DNA of 64,000 nt from Micrococcus sp023147585 (lineage in GTDB: Bacteria > Actinomycetota > Actinomycetes > Actinomycetales > Micrococcaceae): NCBI RefSeq assembly GCF_044872765.1, contig NZ_CP085253.1, positions 744,001 through 808,000 on the forward strand, given 5' to 3'. Positions 40,363 to 49,028 of this stretch are shown here, piece by piece. Under the pieces are notes generated by a model, which worked only from the letters and a program-made list of their open reading frames with translations, did no database searches and was not told where the DNA came from. The translations under genes and the position numbers were made by a program. The stretch's first letter is position 1. Every line of letters begins with the position of its first letter.

Positions 40363-40390
40363 AGCCTACCACACGATCACCAGCAGTCAA
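40363..40390 (-). promoter_or_regulatory. rRNA promoter P1 (distal)
   Basis: TTGACT (40385-40390), 16-base spacer, TAGGCT (40363-40368). Its -10 is 80 bases from that of P2, which is 78 from P3. Confidence 0.7.
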
Positions 40391-40605
40391 ACCAGATCAT
40401 CTCTTCAGGAATACCAGCATCCCCTCACAGGAACACTGCACACTGTGTGAGCACATCCGCCCTGGACCTGCCATTCTCGGCAAGAATCCGCGGATTCCAT
40501 GTTCTTCACCCGGCCGTCCGATTCCTCGAACCGCGCCTCAGCACGAGATGGAACTCTACACACACCACGACCCCCACGCAAAATCGGGTGGTCATCGGCA
40601 TGCGA
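40391..40605. other. Region between rRNA promoters and tyrS terminator
   Basis: About 215 bp; no gene is seen. It may hold upstream activating sequence for the rRNA promoters. Confidence 0.5.
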
Positions 40606-40647
40606 GAGGCCCCGTCTTCCGCAGGATCCTGCGGAGGACGGGGCCTC
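40606..40647 (-). terminator. tyrS terminator
   Basis: GAGGCCCCGTCTTCCGCAGGA (40606-40626) pairs with 40627-40647 with a single wobble or mismatch. It insulates tyrS from the rRNA promoters. Confidence 0.75.
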
Positions 40648-40704
40648 GGGTCTCTGCCGGCAGGACGCTGGCGGCAGAGGCAGCGGCTGTGACGCCGCCC
40701 TCAC

Positions 40705-42048
40705 TCACCGCGCGGTCAGATCCGCGCCGGCCATGTTCTTCTTGCCCCGTCGCACCAGGAGGTAGCGACCCGCGAGGGCGTCGGCCGCGCCGAACCTCTG
40801 CTCCGCGTCCGTCATCCGCACGTTGTTCACGGACGCGCCGCCCTCCTTGATGGTGCGCCGTGCCTCGGACGTCGAGGAGGCGAGGCCGGTGGAGACGAGC
40901 AGCTCGACCGCCGTCGCCGTGCCGGCCTCTCCCTGCCACTGCGCGGGATCCGCCTGGGGCAGCTCGGAGAGGACCGCGGCCAGCGTCTCCCCGTCCACGG
41001 TGGAGAGGTCCCCTCCCCCGAACACGGCCGCGGACGCGTCGATGACCTTCTGGGTCGCGTCCTCCCCGTGGGCCAGGGCGGTGACCTCCCACGCGAGCCG
41101 CTTCTGCGCCTCCCGGCGGAACGGCTCCTCGGACACCTTCCGCTCGTACTCCTCGATCTCGGCACGGGTGAGGAAGGTGAACACCTTCAGCCGGGAGACC
41201 ACGTCGGCGTCTGCGGTGTTGAGCCAGAACTGGTAGAACGCGTAGGGCGAGCACATCTCCGGGTTCAGCCACACGGCGTTCCCCTCGGACTTGCCAAACT
41301 TCGTGCCGTCCGCGTTCGTGATCAGCGGGGTGCCAAGGGCGTGCACGTGTGCACCCTCCACCTTGCGGATCAGCTCCGTGCCCGAGGTGAGGTTGCCCCA
41401 CTGGTCCGAGCCTCCCGACTGCAGGCGCACCCCGTGGCGGCGGTACAGCTCGAGGAAGTCGTTGCCCTGGAGCACCTGGTAGGAGAACTCGGTGTAGGAG
41501 ATCCCCTCCTCCGAGTGGAGGCGCTTGGCCACGATCTCCTTCTTGACCATGGTGCCCACGCGGAAGTTCTTGCCCACCTCGCGCAGGAAGTCGAGCGCGC
41601 TCAGCTGGGAGGTCCACTCGAGGTTGTTGACCATCGTGGCGGCGTTGTCCTCCTCGAAGGACAGGTAGGGCTCGATCTGCGCCCGCAGCGAGTCCACCCA
41701 CGCGGCCACTGTCTCGCGCGTGTTCAGCACGCGCTCGGAGGTCTGCCGGGGATCGCCGATGAGGCCGGTGGCACCGCCGACCAGGGCGACGGGGCGGTGG
41801 CCGGCCAGCTGCAGGCGGCGCATGAGCAGCAGCTGGACCAGGTGGCCCAGGTGCAGGGACGCCGCCGTGGGGTCGAACCCGCAGTAGTACGAGATCGGCT
41901 CCCCGGCCAGCGCCTCCTGGAGGGCGGCCTCGTCTGTGGAGACGTGGACGAGCCCGCGCCAGCGCAGCTCCTGCCACACGTTCTCGAAGGAGGGATCGTT
42001 GGCCTGCTCCCGCAGGCGCTGGGCACGGTTCACGGTCGATTCAGCCAC
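40705..42048 (-). CDS. tyrS: Tyrosyl-tRNA synthetase
   Basis: Class I aminoacyl-tRNA synthetase charging tRNA-Tyr. It has 447 residues. The HIGH-type motif is HLGH (66-69) and the KMSKS-type motif is KFGKS (250-254). The tyrosine pocket shows YYCGFDPTA and GGSDQWGN. The C-terminal S4-like RNA-binding domain (EARRTIKEGGASVNNVRM) is complete. Start is GTG at 42048, exactly 6 bases after TAGGGT, suggesting a leaderless mRNA. Confidence 0.97.
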   Translation of the reverse strand: MAESTVNRAQRLREQANDPSFENVWQELRWRGLVHVSTDEAALQEALAGEPISYYCGFDPTAASLHLGHLVQLLLMRRLQLAGHRPVALVGGATGLIGDPRQTSERVLNTRETVAAWVDSLRAQIEPYLSFEEDNAATMVNNLEWTSQLSALDFLREVGKNFRVGTMVKKEIVAKRLHSEEGISYTEFSYQVLQGNDFLELYRRHGVRLQSGGSDQWGNLTSGTELIRKVEGAHVHALGTPLITNADGTKFGKSEGNAVWLNPEMCSPYAFYQFWLNTADADVVSRLKVFTFLTRAEIEEYERKVSEEPFRREAQKRLAWEVTALAHGEDATQKVIDASAAVFGGGDLSTVDGETLAAVLSELPQADPAQWQGEAGTATAVELLVSTGLASSTSEARRTIKEGGASVNNVRMTDAEQRFGAADALAGRYLLVRRGKKNMAGADLTAR

Positions 42049-42054
42049 GCCGCC

Positions 42055-42060
42055 ACCCTA
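42055..42060 (-). promoter_or_regulatory. Putative leaderless -10 element of tyrS
   Basis: TAGGGT on the minus strand followed by 6 bases and the GTG start; no Shine-Dalgarno sequence. Same arrangement as argC. Confidence 0.5.
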
Positions 42061-42125
42061 CCGACGTCCCGCTCCCCCGCGACGGCGACGCGCCGCCGTC
42101 GTGGGGGACCACGCCGACGCCGGCC

Positions 42126-44414
42126 TCAGCGGGGCACGGCGCTGAGGCCGGCGGGCAGCCGCGCCTCCTCCGCCGTGGAGACGATCGTCAGGGCCTGCGT
42201 GCACCGCGTCATGGCCACGTAGAGGTCGCCGACGACGCCGTGCGCGTCCTCCACGATCCGCTCGGGGGCCGCGAGGACCACGGTGTCGAACTCCAGTCCC
42301 TTGGTCTCGCGGGGGCTCACCACGACGACCTCCACCCCGGGCAGCGGCGCCCGGTCCACGCGCGCCGTTCCCCAGCGCTCCCGCAGGGCGGCCACCTGGG
42401 CGGGCACCTCGGCCTCGGGCACGATCACCGCGGTGAGTGCATCCGGGACCAGGTCGCGCTGGCGGGCGACGGCGTCGCCGACCAGCCCGGTGAGCGTGCC
42501 GCCCGGCTCCGCGACGAGCTCGGGGGCGTGGTCGCCCTCGCGCACCGCCTCGGGCTGCGAGACGGCGAGACCGGCCGCCTGTGCCACCTGCGCCGCCCAG
42601 CGCATCACCCGGGCCGGCGAGCGGTAGTTCACCGTCAGCTCCTCCAGCCGCCAGCGGTCCCCGAAGAACGGCGTGAGCGCCGCGTCCCACGAGCCGGCCG
42701 CGTCGAGCCGCGAGGACTGCGCGATGTCCCCCACCACCGTGAAGGACTTCATGGGGCAGCGGCGCGCGAGCAGCCGCCACTGCATCGGGGAGAGCTCCTG
42801 TGCCTCGTCCACCACCACGTGGCCGTACGTCCACGAGCGGTCGTGGGCGGCCTGGTCGGCCGTCGTCCTGCGGACGCCGCCGGGCTCGTTGGCCGCGGCG
42901 AGCTGCTCGGCGTCCACCACGCCGTCGATCCCCATGTCCTCGAGGCTCTGGTGCATGTTCTCCAGCGAGGCGCGCGCGTTGTCCACGTTGCGGCGGTGCT
43001 GCGCCTCGGACTCCCGGCCGGTCGGCGGGGCCTCCACGGCGCCGAGCAGCTCCGCGGCCTCGTCCAGGAGCGGCACGTCCGCCTCGGTCCACGGGGAGCC
43101 GGCGGGCCGCAGCAGCGCGGCGATGTCCTCGTCGGAGAGCCACGGGGCAGCCGCGCGCAGCAGGGGCTCGCGGGAGAGGAGGTCCCCGATGAGCCACTCC
43201 GGCGTCATCGGCATCCAGCACAGGTTGAGCGCCACCCGCACGTCGCGGGCGGTGCGCACGTCCTCCAGGAGGAGGTCCCGCTGCACGGGGGCGCCGGAGG
43301 ATTTCTCCAGCTTCTTGCGCAGCTTCTCCGCGAGGTCCTTCACGAGGATCTTCACGAAGGTCGCGCGCGCCTCGTTGTGCGGCTTGCCCGTGGCACGGGC
43401 GCGTTCGCGAGCGCGCCGCACCATGGCCGGCTTGAGCTTGACCACCGTGCCGTCGATGTTCAGCCGGCGGGGCTCCACGAGGAGGCGCTGGCGCTGCGCG
43501 ACGGCGTTCACCACCACCTCTGCCATCTCGAGGCGGCCCTTCACCGCCGCGGCGGCCGCCCGCGGCTCCGGTCCGGCCTGGAACCCCGGCATGAGCGTGC
43601 CGAGCGAGGCCATCACGACGCCCGTCTCGCCGAGCGAGGGCAGCACCCGCTCGATGTACCGCATGAAGGCGGTCGAGGGGCCCACCACGAGCACGCCGGA
43701 GCGGGCCAGCCGGTCGCGGTGCGTGTACAGCAGGTACGCGGCGCGGTGGAGGGCGACGGCGGTCTTGCCCGTGCCCGGCCCGCCCTGGACGACCAGCGCG
43801 CCCGAGACACCGGCGCGGATGATCTCGTCCTGCTCCGCCTGGATCGTGGCGACGATGTCCCCCATGCGACCCGTGCGGCGCGCCGTGACGGCGGCCAGCA
43901 GGGCGCCCTGGGAGTCCGGGCTGATGTGGTCGTCGTCCGCGAGCAGGCCCGGGTCCAGGATCTCGTCGTCCAGGTCCCGCACCTCGCGGCCGCGCAGCAT
44001 GAGGTGACGCCGGCGGCGCACGTGCTGGCGACGGGCCGCCGTCGCCTGGTAGAAGGCACCGGCCTCGGCGGCGCGCCAGTCCACGAGGAGCCGCTCCTGC
44101 TGGGGGTCGGTGAGGCCGATGCGCCCGATGTAGCGCTGCTCCGACACCCCGTCCTCGTCCGGGTCCAGGTCGAGGCGGCCGAACACGAGCCGCTCATCGA
44201 CGGCGTAGAGCTGGGCGAGGCGGTCCTCGTAGAGCGTGGCGAAGGCGTCCCGCTCGGAGTGGTTCTGGAGCGATCCCTCGAGCCCGGTGCGGCGCACGCG
44301 GGCGAGCTGCTCCTCCTTCTCGACGCGCAGGGCGTCCAGCCGGGCGTAGCGCTCGGACACCCGCCCCTGTTCGAGTTCGAGCTCCGTCTGGCGGGCGGAC
44401 ACGACGTCGGTCAT
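42126..44414 (-). CDS. HelD/HelR-type RNA polymerase-recycling ATPase (UvrD superfamily)
   Basis: Superfamily 1 ATPase of 762 residues. HelD-type proteins bind RNA polymerase and pry it off DNA; in some actinobacteria HelR confers rifampicin tolerance. The N-terminal about 110 residues form a coiled-coil arm (ELELEQGRVSERYARLDALRVEKEEQLARV), the feature that separates HelD from UvrD. Motifs: GGPGTGKTAVALHRAAYLLY (near 211), VDEAQELSPMQWRLLARRC (near 535), GDIAQSS, LTVNYRSP, ETKGLEFDTVVLAAP (near 702), YVAMTRCTQ. ATG at 44414 has GAAGGA upstream. Convergent or coupled genes: none. HelD versus HelR cannot be settled here. Confidence 0.85.
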   Translation of the reverse strand: MTDVVSARQTELELEQGRVSERYARLDALRVEKEEQLARVRRTGLEGSLQNHSERDAFATLYEDRLAQLYAVDERLVFGRLDLDPDEDGVSEQRYIGRIGLTDPQQERLLVDWRAAEAGAFYQATAARRQHVRRRRHLMLRGREVRDLDDEILDPGLLADDDHISPDSQGALLAAVTARRTGRMGDIVATIQAEQDEIIRAGVSGALVVQGGPGTGKTAVALHRAAYLLYTHRDRLARSGVLVVGPSTAFMRYIERVLPSLGETGVVMASLGTLMPGFQAGPEPRAAAAAVKGRLEMAEVVVNAVAQRQRLLVEPRRLNIDGTVVKLKPAMVRRARERARATGKPHNEARATFVKILVKDLAEKLRKKLEKSSGAPVQRDLLLEDVRTARDVRVALNLCWMPMTPEWLIGDLLSREPLLRAAAPWLSDEDIAALLRPAGSPWTEADVPLLDEAAELLGAVEAPPTGRESEAQHRRNVDNARASLENMHQSLEDMGIDGVVDAEQLAAANEPGGVRRTTADQAAHDRSWTYGHVVVDEAQELSPMQWRLLARRCPMKSFTVVGDIAQSSRLDAAGSWDAALTPFFGDRWRLEELTVNYRSPARVMRWAAQVAQAAGLAVSQPEAVREGDHAPELVAEPGGTLTGLVGDAVARQRDLVPDALTAVIVPEAEVPAQVAALRERWGTARVDRAPLPGVEVVVVSPRETKGLEFDTVVLAAPERIVEDAHGVVGDLYVAMTRCTQALTIVSTAEEARLPAGLSAVPR

Positions 44415-44518
44415 CGCGGTGGTCCTTCACAGGGGCGGTCGGGGGTGGGCGGGCTCGGCGCGCCGCGCACCCGGTGGAAAAGTGACCACCCATGCTACAG
44501 CGACACAGATGAACGACA

Positions 44519-44553
44519 GATGGCCGCGCGGTGGACCTCCCCGCACGGCCATC
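44519..44553 (-). terminator. Terminator hairpin after argH
   Basis: GATGGCCGCGCGG (44519-44531) pairs with 44541-44553 with one mismatch. It lies 48 bp beyond the argH stop. Confidence 0.6.
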
Positions 44554-44600
44554 CCCGTCCCATCCGGGCCTCGGCGCCCCCGCGAGGGCACCGGCGCGCC

Positions 44601-46061
44601 TCACCGCGCGTCGACCACCGAGCCCCGGCTGGCCGCGAACGCCCGGAGGGGCTCCAGGGCTGCGGCCAACGCCTCGATCTGCGCGGCGACGGCCGAGGGG
44701 GCCGTGCCGCCCTGCCCGCTGCGCGAGGCCAGGGAGCCCTCGGTGCTGAGCACCTCGCGCACCGCCGGCGTCAGGTGCGGGGAGATCCGCGCGTACTCCT
44801 CGTCGGAGAGGTCCCACAGCTCGACGCCGCGGGCCTCGGCCGCCTGGACGGCCTCCCCCGAGAGCTCGTGCGCCTCGCGGAAGGGCACGCCCTGACGGAC
44901 GAGCCACTCGGCGACGTCCGTGGCGAGCGCGAAGCCCTGGGGGGCCAGCTCCGCCATCCGCTCGGTGCGGAAGGTCAGCGTCGCGATCATCCCGGAGACC
45001 GCGGGGAGCAGCAGCTCGAGGGTGTCCGCGGCGTCGAACACGGGCTCCTTGTCCTCCTGGAGGTCCCGGTTGTAGGCCAGGGGCATCGCCTTGAGCGTGG
45101 CCAGCAGGCCTGTGAGGTCGCCGATCAGACGTCCGGACTTGCCGCGCGCCAGCTCCGCCACGTCCGGATTCTTCTTCTGCGGCATGATCGAGGACCCCGT
45201 GGAGAAGGAGTCGTGCAGGGCCACGAACCCGGCCTCCTTCGTGGCCCAGAAGATGACCTCCTCGGAGATGCGCGAGAGGTCCACGCCGATCATGGCCGCC
45301 ACCCAGGCGAACTCGGCGTAGACGTCGCGGGAGGCCGTGCCGTCGATGGAGTTCCACACGGCCGAGTCGAAGCCGAGCTCCGCGGCCACCGCGTTCGGGT
45401 CCAGGCCGAGGGAGGATCCGGCCAGGGCCCCCGAGCCGTACGGAGAGACCGCGGCGCGGGCGTCCCAGTCCGCGAGGCGCTGCAGGTCCCGGGCGAAGGC
45501 CCACGCGTGGGCCAGCAGGTGGTGGGACAGCAGCACCGGCTGGGCGTGCTGGAGGTGGGTGCGCCCCGGCATGGGCGCGTAGGGGTGGGCCTCGGCCTGG
45601 GCCAGGAGGGCGTCGATCGTGTCGAGGACCCCCCGCGCCACGATCCGGGCGTGGTCCCGGAGGAACATGCGCCCGAGCGTGGCCACCTGGTCGTTGCGCG
45701 AGCGGCCCGCGCGCAGGCGCCCGCCCAGCTCCGGCCCGGCGCGCTCGATGAGACCGCGTTCGAGGGAGCCGTGCACGTCCTCGTCCGAGGCCGAGGGCGC
45801 GTACGCGCCCGAGCGCACGTCCTCCTCCAGGCGGTCCAGTGCCGCGAGCATGTCCCCCAGCTGATCCGCCGTGAGCAGGCCGGCCGCGTGGAGGACGCGG
45901 GCGTGGGCCCGCGAGCCCGCGATGTCGTAGGGCGCGAGCCGCCAGTCGAAGTGCGTGGACTTGCTGAGCGCGGCGAGGGCCTCCGAGGGTCCCCCGGCGA
46001 AGCGGCCGCCCCACAGGGCGCCCTCATTCGTGCCGTGCCGCGGCGTGGACTGCTCCGTCAC
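44601..46061 (-). CDS. argH: Argininosuccinate lyase
   Basis: Last enzyme of arginine synthesis: splits argininosuccinate into arginine and fumarate. It has 486 residues. The signature GSSIMPQKKNPD is intact, and the N-terminus LWGGRFAGGPSEALAALSKS is typical. The conserved catalytic His lies in GRTHLQHAQPV. GTG start at 46061 with GGGGAG upstream. It follows argG by 16 bp, so the two are cotranscribed. Confidence 0.96.
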   Translation of the reverse strand: MTEQSTPRHGTNEGALWGGRFAGGPSEALAALSKSTHFDWRLAPYDIAGSRAHARVLHAAGLLTADQLGDMLAALDRLEEDVRSGAYAPSASDEDVHGSLERGLIERAGPELGGRLRAGRSRNDQVATLGRMFLRDHARIVARGVLDTIDALLAQAEAHPYAPMPGRTHLQHAQPVLLSHHLLAHAWAFARDLQRLADWDARAAVSPYGSGALAGSSLGLDPNAVAAELGFDSAVWNSIDGTASRDVYAEFAWVAAMIGVDLSRISEEVIFWATKEAGFVALHDSFSTGSSIMPQKKNPDVAELARGKSGRLIGDLTGLLATLKAMPLAYNRDLQEDKEPVFDAADTLELLLPAVSGMIATLTFRTERMAELAPQGFALATDVAEWLVRQGVPFREAHELSGEAVQAAEARGVELWDLSDEEYARISPHLTPAVREVLSTEGSLASRSGQGGTAPSAVAAQIEALAAALEPLRAFAASRGSVVDAR

Positions 46062-46077
46062 GTGTCTCCCCTCGCGA

Positions 46078-47319
46078 TCAATCGTTGCTCAGGCGGGCGA
46101 CGTCGGCGAGGTCGGCGGTGCCGGCCAGGCGCTGCTCGCGCTCGGACGCGGTCTTGGCCGAGAGCCCGAAGATGTCGATGAAGCCGCGGGCCGAGGACTG
46201 GTCGAACGCGTCGCCCTCGTCGTAGGTGGCGAGGTTGAAGTCGTAGAGGCCCGTCTCGGAGCGGCGGCCCTGCACCGTGGCGCGGCCGCCGTGGAGCTCG
46301 AGGCGGATCTCGCCGGTCACGTGCTCCTGAGTCGCGTCGATGAAGGTATCGAGGTTGCGCTTCAGGGGGGAGAACCACTGGCCGTCGTAGACCAGCTCGG
46401 TCCAGCGCTGCTCCGCCTGGCGCTTGAAGCGGGCCTGCTCGCGCTCGAGGGTGACGTGTTCGAGCTCGCGGTGGGCGGCGATCAGCGCCATCGCGCCCGG
46501 GGCCTCGTAGATCTCGCGGGACTTGATGCCCACGAGGCGGTCCTCCACGATGTCGATCCGGCCCACGCCCTGGGCGCCGGCGCGGCGGTTGAGCTCCTCG
46601 ACGATCTGCAGCGGCGAGAGCGCGCGGCCGTCGAGGGCGGTGGGGACGCCCTTCTCGAACGCGATCGTGACCACGTCCGGCGCCGGCGGGAAGGCGGGGT
46701 CGTCGGTGTAGTCGTAGACGTCCTTCGTGGGCCCGTTCCAGATGTCCTCGAGGAAGCCGGTCTCGACCGCGCGGCCCCAGACGTTCTGGTCGATCGAGAA
46801 GGGGTTCTTCTTCGTGGTGGCGATCGGCAGCCCGTTGCGCTCCGCGTAGTCGATCGCCTTGTCGCGGGTGAGCGCGAGGTCGCGCACGGGGGCGATGCAC
46901 TTCAGGTCCGGGCCGAGGGTCTGGATGGACACCTCGAAGCGCACCTGGTCGTTGCCCTTGCCCGTGCAGCCGTGGGCCACGGTCGAGGCGCCGAACTGGC
47001 GGGCAGCCGCCACGAGGTGGCGGGAGATCACGGGGCGCGAGATCGCGGACACCAGCGGGTACGCGTCCATGTACAGGGCGTTCGCCTTCAAGGTGGGCAT
47101 GCAGTACTGCTCCGCGAACTCGTCGCGCGCGTCCGCGACGTAGGCCTCCACCGCGCCGCAGTCGAGGGCGCGCTGGCGGATGGTCTCGAGGGACTCGCCG
47201 CCCTGGCCCACGTCCACGGCGACGGCGACGACCTCGGCACCCGTGGCCTCCGCGATCCAGCCGATGGCCACGGAGGTGTCCAGGCCTCCTGAGTAGGCAA
47301 GGATGATGCGTTCCTTCAC
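46078..47319 (-). CDS. argG: Argininosuccinate synthase
   Basis: ATP-dependent ligase joining citrulline and aspartate. It has 413 residues. The PP-loop AYSGGLDTSVAIGW is at about 8-21, and TVAHGCTGKGNDQVRFE is near 115. GTG at 47319 is chosen because AGGAG lies 6 bases upstream and the product then starts VKERIILAYSGG; longer in-frame starts lack support. An ARG-box-like palindrome lies about 90 bp upstream. In most actinobacteria argG follows argR directly; here rpf lies between them in the opposite orientation. Confidence 0.96.
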   Translation of the reverse strand: MKERIILAYSGGLDTSVAIGWIAEATGAEVVAVAVDVGQGGESLETIRQRALDCGAVEAYVADARDEFAEQYCMPTLKANALYMDAYPLVSAISRPVISRHLVAAARQFGASTVAHGCTGKGNDQVRFEVSIQTLGPDLKCIAPVRDLALTRDKAIDYAERNGLPIATTKKNPFSIDQNVWGRAVETGFLEDIWNGPTKDVYDYTDDPAFPPAPDVVTIAFEKGVPTALDGRALSPLQIVEELNRRAGAQGVGRIDIVEDRLVGIKSREIYEAPGAMALIAAHRELEHVTLEREQARFKRQAEQRWTELVYDGQWFSPLKRNLDTFIDATQEHVTGEIRLELHGGRATVQGRRSETGLYDFNLATYDEGDAFDQSSARGFIDIFGLSAKTASEREQRLAGTADLADVARLSND

Positions 47320-47407
47320 GATGAACTCCTCTGTCTCCTGTGTGCTGCGTCCGGGGCGGGCGCGCGGGCCCGGTCGGCCCCGCACTGCTGACCGATCGTA
47401 CCCAGTA

Positions 47408-47425
47408 TTTGCATAACTATTCAAT
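47408..47425. promoter_or_regulatory. ARG box upstream of argG
   Basis: TTTGCATAACTATTCAAT, a palindromic TGCATA/TATTCA pair matching known ArgR operators. It is the most AT-rich stretch of the interval and lies about 90 bp from the argG start. Confidence 0.7.
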
Positions 47426-47894
47426 GCGTCGCATATGGAACCCCCGCGGCGCAGGGATGACGTCTGCCACACATCGAGCGCGTTCGGACCCCCTCGATGC
47501 ACGGGGGGACATCCCCCGGGGGCACGCCCCCTCCACCGTTGTCCACACCCCTGGGTGGACGGATCGCGCGGCAACGAGCCGCTTCATGCCGGATCGTCCG
47601 ACCGGGATGGGCGATACGGAGCGGATCGTCCTCGCATACAGCCCCTCGGTCCCTCCCGGCCGCCGCCACGGGTGCCCGATTTGACGGGCCGCCCCCGAAG
47701 GGCGTTGACTCGTTCGTAGCCGATTCGTGATCTCACCGTTATCTGCCTGAGCGGATGACGCGATGATCTCGTGATCGAAATGCTTCGTCGGTCGCCCGCT
47801 GTGGGGTCGTCCCGAGCCGACGGAGTCTTTGACCCGACCAAGGAGTAGACGACCCCGGTGCGCCCCGGCCCGCCGAACAGCGAGGACTCGACAC
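47426..47894. other. Long region upstream of rpf
   Basis: About 470 bp without a credible gene. Near rpf, GGGGTCGTC (47803-47811) can pair with GACGACCCC (47848-47856), so the transcript has a possible structured leader. TTGACT at 47705-47710 is a -35 candidate but no matching -10 is convincing. No known riboswitch is recognised. Confidence 0.5.
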
Positions 47895-48893
47895 ATGGAC
47901 ATCATGACTCTCTTCGCTTCTTCCGCCACCCGCTCCCGCCGTGCGACCGCGACCGTCGTCGCCGGCATGACCCTGGCCGGTGCTGCCGCTGTCGGCGGCG
48001 CCGTTCCCGCCCAGGCCGCCTCGGTGGCCACCTGGGACCGCCTGGCCCAGTGCGAGTCCGGCGGCGACTGGTCCATCAACACCGGCAACGGCTTCTACGG
48101 TGGCATCCAGTTCACCTACTCCTCCTGGCGCATGGTCGGTGGCTCGGGCTACCCGCACCAGGCCTCGAAGGCCGAGCAGATCAAGCGCGGCGAGATGCTC
48201 CTCGACATGCAGGGCTGGCGCGCCTGGCCCGCCTGCTCCAAGAAGCTGGGCCTGACCGCCTCCGATGCCGCGGGCACCCCGTCCGTTGCCGTCGAGCGCA
48301 CCGCCACCGTGCAGCGTCAGGATGCCGCTGCCGCCGAGCGTGCCGCTGCTGAGCGCGCCGCCGCCGAGCGCGCCGAGGCCCAGCGTGCCGCAGCCGCCGA
48401 GCGCGCCGAGCGCGCCGAGGCCCAGCGTGCCGCAGCCGCCGAGCGCGCCGAGGCCCAGCGTGCCGAGGCCAAGCGTGCCGCAGCCGCCGAGCGTGCCGAG
48501 GCCCAGCGTGCCGCCGCCGAGCGTGCCGAGGCCCAGCGTGCGGCAGCCGCCGAGCGCGCCGAGGCCAAGCAGGCCACTGCTGAGCGCGCCGAGGCCAAGC
48601 AGGCCACTGCTGAGCGCGCCGAGGCCAAGAAGGCCGCTGCCGCGAAGTCCGCTCCGGTGAAGGCTGCGGCTCCCGCAGCCAAGGCCGCCCCCGCCGCCAA
48701 GGCTGCGAAGGCCGCTCCCGCCGTCAAGGCCGAGCAGACCGTCGTGGTCGCCAAGGGCGACACCCTGAACAAGCTGGCCGCCGAGCACGGTGTCGACGGT
48801 GGCTGGAAGGCCATCTACGAGGCCAACAAGGACCTCATCGAGGATCCGAACCTCATCTTCATCGGCCAGGAGTTCGTCCTCCCCCAGGCCTGA
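47895..48893 (+). CDS. rpf: Resuscitation-promoting factor Rpf with LysM domain and expanded Ala-rich linker
   Basis: Secreted peptidoglycan-cleaving growth factor that revives dormant cells. It has 332 residues, against about 220 for the classic M. luteus Rpf (recalled). A signal peptide covers about 1-41, ending PAQA. The lysozyme/transglycosylase-like domain is about 43-120 with catalytic E54 in AQCESGGDW and the C53-C114 disulfide pair. Then comes a 110-residue Ala/Glu/Arg/Gln repeat, a Lys/Ala/Pro stretch and a C-terminal LysM domain at about 281-332 (GDTLNKLAAEHGVDGGW, IFIGQEFVLPQA). ATG at 47895 gives MDIMTLF, like M. luteus. GAGG is about 9 bases upstream. Confidence 0.95.
   Translation: MDIMTLFASSATRSRRATATVVAGMTLAGAAAVGGAVPAQAASVATWDRLAQCESGGDWSINTGNGFYGGIQFTYSSWRMVGGSGYPHQASKAEQIKRGEMLLDMQGWRAWPACSKKLGLTASDAAGTPSVAVERTATVQRQDAAAAERAAAERAAAERAEAQRAAAAERAERAEAQRAAAAERAEAQRAEAKRAAAAERAEAQRAAAERAEAQRAAAAERAEAKQATAERAEAKQATAERAEAKKAAAAKSAPVKAAAPAAKAAPAAKAAKAAPAVKAEQTVVVAKGDTLNKLAAEHGVDGGWKAIYEANKDLIEDPNLIFIGQEFVLPQA
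48327..48660 (+). repeat. Tandem repeats in the rpf linker
   Basis: Imperfect repeats of about 27-33 bases encoding AERAEAQRAAA-type and AERAEAKQAT-type units. The repeats are nearly identical at DNA level in places, so copy number may vary between strains. The encoded segment should be a long charged helix. Confidence 0.85.
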
Positions 48894-48927
48894 TGAGCCT
48901 CGCGTGACCATCAGCGTCACGCACCAC

Positions 48928-48961
48928 AAGAAGGCCCCCGCCGTCCGGTGGGGGCCTTCTT
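48928..48961. terminator. Bidirectional terminator between rpf and argR
   Basis: AAGAAGGCCCCCGCC (48928-48942) pairs with 48947-48961 with one wobble and a 4-base loop; T-rich flank on the + side. It serves both convergent genes. Confidence 0.85.
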
Positions 48962-49028
48962 GCGTGTCCGGAGCGGTGGCGCCCACGCCGGCGGCCGGCA
49001 GGTGGACGCCCCGGGACGCCGGTCCCGG

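Noticed and set aside
44415..44600. Rifampicin-associated element upstream of the helR-like gene
   Set aside because: No copy of the 19-base palindrome described for Streptomyces could be seen.
42240..46181. Very long open frame on the + strand (over 1300 codons)
   Set aside because: It lies opposite helR-like, argH and argG genes and its translation is Arg/Gly/His/Val-rich without motifs. It results from strong GC bias at third codon positions.
47700..47890. c-di-AMP (ydaO-type) riboswitch before rpf
   Set aside because: Expected because of actinobacterial rpf genes, but the conserved blocks are not recognisable by eye. A covariance search would decide.
48327..48660. Repeats that might be a CRISPR array
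   Set aside because: The units are in frame, without unique spacers, and encode a continuous Ala/Glu/Arg helix within rpf.
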